From contig CALVZZ010000057.1 of NCBI GenBank assembly GCA_944372715.1, positions 1 to 16,975 on the forward strand: a DNA stretch of 16,975 nt. Direction: 5' to 3'. Below are positions 1 to 6,116 of the stretch, piece by piece. Under the pieces are notes generated by a model that was given only the letters and a program-made list of their open reading frames with translations, did no database searches and was not told where the DNA came from. The DNA is from an uncultured Clostridia bacterium (GTDB lineage Bacteria; Bacillota; Clostridia; Christensenellales; UBA1242). Position 1 is the first letter of the stretch. Each line of letters opens with the position of its first letter. The position numbers and the translations under genes were made by a program.

Positions 1-44
1 CCAGAGCCACAATCTGGCGCTCTACCGACTAAGCTACATCCACC
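1..44 (-). tRNA. tRNA-His (GTG), 3' part cut off by window edge
   Basis: On the minus strand the 5' half of a tRNA is visible: acceptor 5' strand, TA at positions 8-9, a D arm, and an anticodon stem of CCAGA/TCTGG around the loop TTGTGGC, giving anticodon GTG. The 5' end carries the extra G(-1) typical of tRNA-His, because eight bases precede T8. The T arm and 3' end lie outside the window. It is the last visible member of a three-tRNA transcript, four bases after tRNA-Arg. Confidence 0.9.
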
Positions 45-48
45 ATGC

Positions 49-125
<77 letters not shown>

Positions 126-128
126 TCG

Positions 129-202
129 TGGAGCGGGTGAAGGGAATCGGACCCTCGCAACCAGCTTGGAAGGCTGGGGCTCTACCACTGAGCTACACCC
201 GC
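129..202 (-). tRNA. tRNA-Gly (TCC)
   Basis: This is a complete 74-base minus-strand cloverleaf. The acceptor strands are GCGGGTG and CACCCGC, the anticodon loop CTTCCAA gives TCC, the discriminator is U as expected for bacterial tRNA-Gly, and CCA is encoded at the 3' end (plus-strand TGG at 129-131). It is the promoter-proximal member of the Gly-Arg-His cluster. Confidence 0.97.
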
Positions 203-222
203 ATAACTTTTGCGACTTTAAA

Positions 223-251
223 AGAATATCACATTATATTATTTCTGTCAA
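223..251 (-). promoter_or_regulatory. Sigma-A-type promoter of the tRNA operon
   Basis: On the minus strand a perfect -35 TTGACA (246-251) is followed by a 17-base spacer and a -10 TATTCT (223-228), five of six to consensus if the fifth position is allowed. It lies about 20 bases upstream of the tRNA-Gly 5' end, the expected place for a strong stable-RNA promoter. Confidence 0.85.
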
Positions 252-289
252 CAAAAAAATTAAAAATGTTTTATTTTTTAAAACTAAAT

Positions 290-309
290 GGAGCTTAGCT
301 CCTTTTTTT
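290..309 (+). terminator. Intrinsic terminator, plus strand, no obvious client gene
   Basis: A short GC-containing hairpin (GGAGC, loop TTA, GCTCC) is followed directly by seven T on the plus strand. No plus-strand gene is visible to its left; only the antisense of the tRNA operon lies there. It may end a short unseen transcript or insulate the methyltransferase gene from antisense read-through. The stem is only 5-6 bp, so this is a moderate call. Confidence 0.5.
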
Positions 310-310
310 A

Positions 311-366
311 TTGACTGAAAAACAAAAAAATGATAGTCTTTAAATACAGAAGTTGAATTCTATTAT
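311..366 (+). promoter_or_regulatory. Candidate promoter region of the methyltransferase gene
   Basis: Two weak sigma-A-like options exist. The first is TTGACT (311-316), 17 bases, then TAGTCT (334-339) preceded by an extended-10 TG. The second is TTTAAA (339-344), 16 bases, then TATTAT (361-366), which would give a short leader just ahead of the ribosome binding site. The sequence alone does not decide between them. Confidence 0.35.
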
Positions 367-387
367 TGTTTGATAAAAAGGATGACT

Positions 388-1131
388 ATGCAAAATATTT
401 ATGATAATAACAAATTTTTTAATGAATACATAGAAATGAGGAATAAAGATATCAATGCAAATAATCTAATCGAAAAACCCATTTTTTTAAGTTTACTACC
501 CTGCTTAAAAGATAAAAAAGTTTTAGACCTTGGTTGTGGTTACGGAGATTTATGTAAACTCGCAGACACAGACGGTGCAACAAAAATTGTTGGAGTTGAT
601 ATATCAAAAAATATGATAGATTTGGCAATAAAAACTAACTCATCAAATAAAATAAAGTATATTATAAAGCCAATGGAAAAAATCAATGAAATTAATGAAA
701 AGTTTGATTTTGTACTAAGTTCCTTAGCATTTCATTATGTTGAAAATTTTGATAAACTAATAAAAGACATTGCAAAACTATTACATAAGGACGGTTATTT
801 AATCTTCTCACAGGAACATCCTGTTGCAACTGCTTTTATTCCACCAAAAAATAAAAATATTGATACAAAAGTTGATATAGAAAACAAGAGATATTATCTT
901 TTGAGTGATTACAATAACAATGGAATTAGAACTGTTCATTGGAACATTGACGGCGTAAAAAAATATCATAGAAATATCAGCACAATAATAAACACATTAA
1001 TAGACAATGGGCTTCAAATTGAAAAAGTTATAGAAAGTTATGCAGATGATGAGACAATAAAGCTAGAACCAAAATATAAATATCAAAATGATAGACCTTA
1101 TTTCCTATTTATAAAAGCTAAATTATTGTAA
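388..1131 (+). CDS. Class I SAM-dependent methyltransferase, substrate unknown
   Basis: The product is a 247-residue predicted cytoplasmic protein. The Rossmann-type SAM site is clear: motif I VLDLGCGYGD, followed by the acidic-loop region VGVDIS and the motif FDFVLSSLAFHYV, with the post-motif HKDGYLIFSQEHP. This matches the SmtA/UbiE-like methyltransferase superfamily (PF08241/PF13649 type). The C-terminal part is not diagnostic and gives no substrate. An in-frame TTG lies at 370 and an ATG at 382, but ATG 388 is preferred because the purine-rich AAAAGGA (376-382) sits five bases before it and overlaps the earlier ATG. The gene stands alone on the plus strand between the tRNA operon and spoIVA and shares a bidirectional terminator with spoIVA. 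Such genes often act on small molecules, but no specific role is supported here. Confidence 0.85.
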   Translation: MQNIYDNNKFFNEYIEMRNKDINANNLIEKPIFLSLLPCLKDKKVLDLGCGYGDLCKLADTDGATKIVGVDISKNMIDLAIKTNSSNKIKYIIKPMEKINEINEKFDFVLSSLAFHYVENFDKLIKDIAKLLHKDGYLIFSQEHPVATAFIPPKNKNIDTKVDIENKRYYLLSDYNNNGIRTVHWNIDGVKKYHRNISTIINTLIDNGLQIEKVIESYADDETIKLEPKYKYQNDRPYFLFIKAKLL

Positions 1132-1160
1132 AAAAAATATCTCATTTGAGATATTTTTTT
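1131..1160. terminator. Bidirectional terminator between methyltransferase gene and spoIVA
   Basis: TATCTCA (1138-1144) and TGAGATA (1147-1153) form a perfect stem with a two-base TT loop, extended by A7 on the left and T7 on the right. It therefore works on both strands. The stop codons of both converging genes (1129-1131 and 1159-1161) touch or lie inside the structure. Confidence 0.85.
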
Positions 1161-2637
1161 ATAAAAGTATACAGATTATACCACCCTTACCTTCATTCAC
1201 AATTCTACCTAATGTTTTTCTCATTTTTCTTTGAGCTTCAAGTGGCATAAGTGTAAGCTTTGAATGAATACCATCAGACACCATTGAATGTAAACTTCTA
1301 CCAAACATCTTTGTTTCCCAAATGCTTTCTGGATTGTTTTCAAACTCTGATGTTAAGTATTGAACCAACTCTTTTCCTTGTTGTTCAGTTCCGACAAGTG
1401 GACTTACTTCTGTTTCAACATCTACTTTCATTATGTGCAAGCTTGGAGCTGATGCACGAAGTTTAACACCAAATCTTGAACCTTGTTTTACAATTTGTGG
1501 ATCATCAAGAGTCATATCTTCAACTGTAGGATTTACAATTCCATAACCAGTCTCTTCAACTTGATGTAATGCTTCTTCCAACTTGTCATATTCCCTTTTG
1601 GCTTTTGCAAGATCTTTAATATAGCTAACAAGTTCATAATCATCTTTAATTTCCGTACCACACTGATTTGAAAGCACCTTATAGAAAAGTTGTTGTTTAG
1701 GTTCAACATTAAAATACACACAACCCTCACCCATTTTTATACTACCAACGCTTACAGGATTAAAGTTTTCGTCTTGAGCAAAAGCAATTGTTGTTTTATC
1801 AATTTGACCGATCTTAGTTACATCTTCGCTAAATTTTTTAATTTCAGAAATTATACTTGTTATTATTGGATCATTATAAGGAAGCGCTTGTAACCATTCA
1901 GGCATTTTTACTTTTAACGATTTTATTGGAAATTCTAAAAGTATCTTTTCAAAAATCTCATCAATATCTTTTTCTTTTAAATCTATAACATCAATAGGTA
2001 GAACAGGTACTTCGTATTTTTTTTCTAAGTTTTCTTTAAGTTTTTTACTTTCATCACTTTCTGGATTGTCTGTATTTAAAACAATTACAAAAGGTTTGTT
2101 TTGCATTTTTAGTTCAGAAACAACCCTTTCTTCTGCTTCAATATAGTTATCCCTTGGAATACCTGTAAAACTTCCGTCAGTTGTTAAAACAATTCCTATT
2201 GTTGAATGCTCTTCAATAACTTTTTTAGTTCCAATTTCAGCAGCTTCTTCAAAAGGTATTTCTTCTTCGCTCCAAGGTGTTTTAACATATCTTGGTCTGT
2301 CTTCCTCTTCGTGTCCCATAGCACCATCAACAAGGTAACCAACACAGTCGATCATTCTAACTTTCATATCCACATTTCCAGCAACACTTATTTTAACGGC
2401 TTCATTAGGCACAAATTTTGGTTGTGTGGTCATAATAGTTTTACCTTCTGCACTTTGTGGTAATTCATCAATTGCCCTTTCTTTAGAGTGCTTATTTTTA
2501 ATGTTTGGAACAACTAAACTTTGCATAAATTTGGTTATAAAGGTAGATTTTCCACATCTAACAGGACCTACAACTCCAACATAGACATCCCCATTAGTTC
2601 TTTCTTTTATATCTTCATAAACTTTGTATGTTTCCAT
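1159..2637 (-). CDS. spoIVA: Stage IV sporulation protein A, spore coat basement-layer ATPase
   Basis: SpoIVA polymerises by ATP hydrolysis on the outer forespore membrane and forms the platform on which the coat assembles; it is made in the mother cell. The 492-residue length equals that of Bacillus subtilis SpoIVA. Visible motifs are Walker A GPVRCGKS (24-31, K30), the TT pair at 70-71 and the Walker B-type DCVG with D97; all fall at the numbering known for the B. subtilis protein. The C-terminus ends GGIICILL, like the conserved tail that anchors the protein at the forespore. The ATG start is preceded by a strong AAAGGGGG. SigE control is expected from the family, but I could not find a convincing SigE promoter in the 55 bases between the upstream terminator and the start. 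It is a single gene, isolated by terminators on both sides. Confidence 0.98.
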   Translation of the reverse strand: METYKVYEDIKERTNGDVYVGVVGPVRCGKSTFITKFMQSLVVPNIKNKHSKERAIDELPQSAEGKTIMTTQPKFVPNEAVKISVAGNVDMKVRMIDCVGYLVDGAMGHEEEDRPRYVKTPWSEEEIPFEEAAEIGTKKVIEEHSTIGIVLTTDGSFTGIPRDNYIEAEERVVSELKMQNKPFVIVLNTDNPESDESKKLKENLEKKYEVPVLPIDVIDLKEKDIDEIFEKILLEFPIKSLKVKMPEWLQALPYNDPIITSIISEIKKFSEDVTKIGQIDKTTIAFAQDENFNPVSVGSIKMGEGCVYFNVEPKQQLFYKVLSNQCGTEIKDDYELVSYIKDLAKAKREYDKLEEALHQVEETGYGIVNPTVEDMTLDDPQIVKQGSRFGVKLRASAPSLHIMKVDVETEVSPLVGTEQQGKELVQYLTSEFENNPESIWETKMFGRSLHSMVSDGIHSKLTLMPLEAQRKMRKTLGRIVNEGKGGIICILL

Positions 2638-2692
2638 ATAATTCCCCCTTTGTGGCTATTGTAGTTTATGAGGAGAGTTTTGTTTTTAGAAC

Positions 2693-2722
2693 AAAAAAAG
2701 ACTTTGTTTTGCAAAGTCTTTT
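2693..2722 (-). terminator. Intrinsic terminator of the exported-protein gene
   Basis: On the minus strand an 11-bp stem (CAAAGTCTTTT with AAAAGACTTTG, five-base loop) is followed by a seven-T run (plus-strand A at 2693-2699). It lies 20 bases after the stop at 2742 and separates that gene from spoIVA. Confidence 0.85.
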
Positions 2723-2741
2723 ATATTAATTATATGAGCTT

Positions 2742-3365
2742 TTATGCTTTTTCTATCTTAAAGCCCAAAGCTACATCAAGGTCAATAGGAGAATCGTTAC
2801 TTGTTACAGTGAAGTCTATTTTCAAAACTAACTCTTCTGGCTCTTCTGGAGTAGTTCCACTTGGTTGAATAATTGTCTCTGCTGAACCAAATGTTTTACC
2901 ATTAAAATTAACGTCAATACCAGTATGTGTTGGAGTTGAATTTGTTGTTGTTACTTTTATAGAATAAGGTGAATAATTTTTTATTGTTATTTCATATCTA
3001 ACAGTTGGTTTTTTCAAGTACAAAGCAATAGGATTAGCCGACCAAGAAGTTAATGTACCAGAATCTGATATGAAGCCGTTTACAGAATTTTTTGTCATAT
3101 CAGGGAAACCATTTGCTAATGGAGTAAAGTTTTTTAATTCGCCCAAAGAATATCCTTCTTCAGACAACTCAGTAAAAGTGTTTGTCGAGCGATCACCTTG
3201 ATATGTTTTAACAATAATTCCTGCATAAACATTTTGAGGCACGAAATTTAAGTAAGAAGTTGTTTGAAAGCTTATTGTTGCACTTGCAAATACGCCAACC
3301 ACAAGTAGCGATAAACACAATATGCATACAGAAATTGATAAAAAAATCTTTCCTCTTTTTTTCAT
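2742..3365 (-). CDS. Small exported protein with signal peptide, function unknown
   Basis: The 207-residue product begins MKKRGKIFLS, followed by a hydrophobic stretch (about 8-26) ending VGVFASA, a plausible signal-peptidase site near residue 29. The mature part is rich in Thr, Ser, Val, Ile and Asn, has no Cys and no transmembrane helix, and looks like a beta-sandwich. This general layout recalls small TasA/camelysin-like exported proteins of Bacillota, but I see no diagnostic motif, so that is only a suggestion. An in-frame TTG at 3392 would extend it by nine residues. ATG 3365 is chosen because GAGG lies six bases upstream and because the likely -10 box (3397-3402) would place the transcript start near or after the TTG. 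It sits between plsY and spoIVA with its own promoter and terminator. Confidence 0.75.
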   Translation of the reverse strand: MKKRGKIFLSISVCILCLSLLVVGVFASATISFQTTSYLNFVPQNVYAGIIVKTYQGDRSTNTFTELSEEGYSLGELKNFTPLANGFPDMTKNSVNGFISDSGTLTSWSANPIALYLKKPTVRYEITIKNYSPYSIKVTTTNSTPTHTGIDVNFNGKTFGSAETIIQPSGTTPEEPEELVLKIDFTVTSNDSPIDLDVALGFKIEKA

Positions 3366-3396
3366 TTCATACCTCACATATAAATATTTCAAGAGT

Positions 3397-3425
3397 ATTA
3401 TAACACTATTTTATAAAAATTAAAA
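3397..3425 (-). promoter_or_regulatory. Likely promoter of the exported-protein gene
   Basis: A perfect -10 TATAAT lies at 3397-3402 on the minus strand. At a 17-base spacing the -35 position reads TTTTAA, which is weak. The predicted start gives a leader of about 25 bases before ATG 3365, with the ribosome binding site inside it. Confidence 0.5.
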
Positions 3426-3432
3426 ATAATTT

Positions 3433-4089
3433 TTACTCTTTTTTCTTTTTCTTTCCAAGTTTTTTTAAATGCCCCATTAGGTTGACTTTATTTTCTTTTC
3501 CAATAAGCATTCTAAATATGTTTTGTCTATGCATAAACCAAGTAAGAAAAAACAGGATAAAAAGAAGCAATGCTATTGTCATATTACCCCTGAACCTAAA
3601 AGCTTCTAAAATTGTTAAAGCAGTTGTAAATATAAAACTTGCAATAGCTGCATAATCAAAAATACACAAATAAATAAAAGCCACAACAAAGAATATCAAA
3701 ACAGCAATTGGTCTTGCAACTAAAAACACGCCCAACACGCAAGCAATGCCCTTACCACCCTTAAAATGATAAAAAATTGGAAAGCAATGCCCTATAACAA
3801 CGAAAAGTCCACCAACATAAAGTCCAATATATGCCTGTTCACTACAATCACCACCAAATAAAAAATATCCAATAAGAGCAGGAATTAATCCTTTAATGGT
3901 ATCTAATAGTAAAGTTAAAATTCCAGCTTTAAAACCATAAGTTCTAAGCATATTCATTGTTCCAGGATTTCCACTTCCAGATTTAGTTATGTCACTATGC
4001 ATAATTTTATTTGATAAAATTCTAGCAAAATTTATAGAACCAATAAGATACGCACCAATTATTAAAAGAATGTATTTTAAAACAATCAT
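3433..4089 (-). CDS. plsY: Glycerol-3-phosphate acyltransferase PlsY
   Basis: PlsY transfers the acyl group of acyl-phosphate to sn-glycerol 3-phosphate at the membrane, giving lysophosphatidic acid, the first step of phospholipid synthesis in most Gram-positive bacteria. The 218-residue product is strongly hydrophobic with several membrane helices. The signature loop SGSGNPGTMNMLR lies at about 37-49 and the second conserved loop FKGGKGIA follows in the middle. It is somewhat longer than many PlsY proteins because of a Lys-rich cytoplasmic tail (LKKLGKKKKKE). The start overlaps the der stop codon by four bases (ATGA), implying translational coupling in the same operon. PlsY commonly follows der in Clostridia. 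Confidence 0.96.
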   Translation of the reverse strand: MIVLKYILLIIGAYLIGSINFARILSNKIMHSDITKSGSGNPGTMNMLRTYGFKAGILTLLLDTIKGLIPALIGYFLFGGDCSEQAYIGLYVGGLFVVIGHCFPIFYHFKGGKGIACVLGVFLVARPIAVLIFFVVAFIYLCIFDYAAIASFIFTTALTILEAFRFRGNMTIALLLFILFFLTWFMHRQNIFRMLIGKENKVNLMGHLKKLGKKKKKE

Positions 4090-5405
4090 TCTTCCTCCTG
4101 TTTAGATTTTACAATAATTTTTATCGGTGTACCAGAAAAATCAACTGAGTTTCTCAAATAGTTTTCCAAATATCTTAAGTATGAGTAATGCATCAAAGTA
4201 CCATCATTCGCAAAAATTACAAAAGTTGGTGGGTTAACATCAGTTTGAGTTATATATTTAAGTTTTAATTTTTTACCTTTTCTATAAGGTGGTTCATTTG
4301 CAATCATAGCATTTTGTAAAATTTCATTTAATGCTCCCGTAGGAATACGCCTGTTAGAATTTTCCAACACCTTTTCCACTTCTGGCATTATTTCACCAAA
4401 CCTTTTTCCTGTAAGGGCAGAAATAAAAAGTGGCTTATAATAACTCATAAATTTCAATTTTTCATCTAATTCTTTTTTATACTTCAATATAGTTCTATCA
4501 TTTTTTTCAACAAGATCCCACTTATTCATTATAATCAAACTTGGTTTATTTTCTTCGTGAACATAGCCAGCGATTCTCACATCTTGTTCTGAAATATCTT
4601 CATCAGAATTAAATACTATCAAAACAATATCAGCTCTTTTTATAGCATCCATTGACCTTATGATTGAATAACTTTCAATACTTTCTTGCTCTACTGCTCT
4701 TTTCCTTCTTAACCCAGCAGTGTCAATTATTGTAAAATCTTTCCCATTATACTTAAAATTAGAATCAATAGCATCACGAGTAGTACCTGCAATATTGCTA
4801 ACAACAACCCTATCTTCGCCTAAAATTCTATTTACAATAGAACTTTTTCCAGCATTTGGTCTACCAACAACAGCTATTTTCACTGATGAAGAATTTTCAT
4901 CATTTTTTGCATCAGGAAAATGTTTTACAATTTCATCTAAAATTTCCCCTAATCCCTTAGCCTGCAATGTTGACATCGGCATAGGGTCGCCAAGACCAAG
5001 CGAATAGAAATCATAAGTTTTATCTATTTCAAAATTATCTAATTTATTAACAGCCAAAACAATTGGTTTTTTACTCTTTCTTAAAAAGGAAGCAACTTCT
5101 TCATCATTTCTTGTAACACCTGCATTTCCGTCAACAATAAAAACAACAACATCTGCAAGTTCAACTGCAATTTCTGCTTGCATAAAAATGTTTTTTTGAA
5201 ATATATCTTCACTTGTTGAATCAAGTCCACCTGTATCAACCAAAGTAAAACTATGCCCACACCAAGTTGCGTCAGCATAAACTCTATCTCTTGTCACACC
5301 AGGGGTTGGGTCAACTATACTTATTCTTCTCCCTACAATATAATTAAAAAAAGTACTTTTCCCAACATTTGGTCTACCAACAATAGCTACAAGTGGTTTT
5401 TTCAC
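4086..5405 (-). CDS. der: Ribosome-assembly GTPase Der (EngA)
   Basis: Der is an essential GTPase with two G domains in tandem and a C-terminal KH-like domain that acts in 50S ribosomal subunit maturation. The 439-residue length is normal. The first G domain shows GRPNVGKS (10-17), DTGG (57-60) and NKLD (120-123); the second shows GRPNAGKS (181-188), DTAG (228-231) and NKWD (about 296). The C-terminus PTFVIFAND...HYSYLRYLENYLR is typical of the KH-like part. The start codon is GTG, chosen because TAGGAG lies five bases upstream. It probably belongs to the feoA-feoB-membrane protein-der-plsY transcript, although the 39-base gap upstream could hold a weak promoter. Confidence 0.97.
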   Translation of the reverse strand: MKKPLVAIVGRPNVGKSTFFNYIVGRRISIVDPTPGVTRDRVYADATWCGHSFTLVDTGGLDSTSEDIFQKNIFMQAEIAVELADVVVFIVDGNAGVTRNDEEVASFLRKSKKPIVLAVNKLDNFEIDKTYDFYSLGLGDPMPMSTLQAKGLGEILDEIVKHFPDAKNDENSSSVKIAVVGRPNAGKSSIVNRILGEDRVVVSNIAGTTRDAIDSNFKYNGKDFTIIDTAGLRRKRAVEQESIESYSIIRSMDAIKRADIVLIVFNSDEDISEQDVRIAGYVHEENKPSLIIMNKWDLVEKNDRTILKYKKELDEKLKFMSYYKPLFISALTGKRFGEIMPEVEKVLENSNRRIPTGALNEILQNAMIANEPPYRKGKKLKLKYITQTDVNPPTFVIFANDGTLMHYSYLRYLENYLRNSVDFSGTPIKIIVKSKQEEE

Positions 5406-5444
5406 ATTAACTCCTATAACTTTGTTAGTTTAACACATTAAATA

Positions 5445-6074
5445 TTATTTTTCAATTAATTTTTCATCTATTATGTTTTGATTTATTCTTTTTTTGTTTT
5501 TATATTTTTCATAAAAAATATCAAAAAATATTACAAAAATATATGACAATATCATAAATAATAAAATTTCATTACTCCCAAGCAATAAAATGTTTTCTGT
5601 TACATCATAATATTTTATTAAAAAATATAATAAATTCCCTATATTTAACCCTAAAAATAAAGATAAAAATGAAATTTTACTATTTTTTGTTATTGCAAAT
5701 GACAAAATAGCCATAATAACACTAAAAATAATAGTCACATAAATGGAATCGTTTACAACCGATGTATTTGCCAAATTCATAATCATTACAAAGGTCGTCA
5801 ATACTAAAAGACTAGCAAAAAATGATAAAATTGTTTTTTTAGAATTAAATTCATTTAAATATTTTAAGCAAAATAAAAATGGAATTATAACACCTGATAT
5901 TGTTATACCAATATTATCTATTTTAAAATATGGCAAGAAAGTACACATCAAAATTATTATTAAAAGTCCAGAAATCATATAGTTTTTTAAGCCTATAATT
6001 TTATAAAAGCTTTCACCGACATTGAATATAGATAATATAATTAAAACACACAATAGAACAAAAATTGTTTCCAT
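5445..6074 (-). CDS. Hypothetical integral membrane protein
   Basis: The 209-residue product is almost entirely hydrophobic, with about six or seven membrane helices separated by short loops and a charged C-terminal tail (about 190-209, rich in Lys, Glu and Asn). The early segment containing IGITISGVIIP loosely resembles the glycine/proline-bearing helix of DUF1614-type membrane proteins, but the match is from memory and weak. Two ATG codons are adjacent; 6074 is chosen because AAAGGAG is five bases before it and only two before the first. It lies 42 bases after feoB and 39 before der on the same strand, so it is probably co-transcribed with them. Base composition is even more AT-rich than its neighbours. 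No function can be assigned. Confidence 0.7.
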   Translation of the reverse strand: METIFVLLCVLIILSIFNVGESFYKIIGLKNYMISGLLIIILMCTFLPYFKIDNIGITISGVIIPFLFCLKYLNEFNSKKTILSFFASLLVLTTFVMIMNLANTSVVNDSIYVTIIFSVIMAILSFAITKNSKISFLSLFLGLNIGNLLYFLIKYYDVTENILLLGSNEILLFMILSYIFVIFFDIFYEKYKNKKRINQNIIDEKLIEK

Positions 6075-6116
6075 CATTTCTCCTTTGTTTTATTGTGTAT
6101 AATTGCAGAAAAAATA

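Noticed and set aside
2638..2692. SigE promoter for spoIVA
   Set aside because: CATAAACT and ACTACAAT each partly match the SigE -10 consensus, but neither has a credible -35 element at the right distance.
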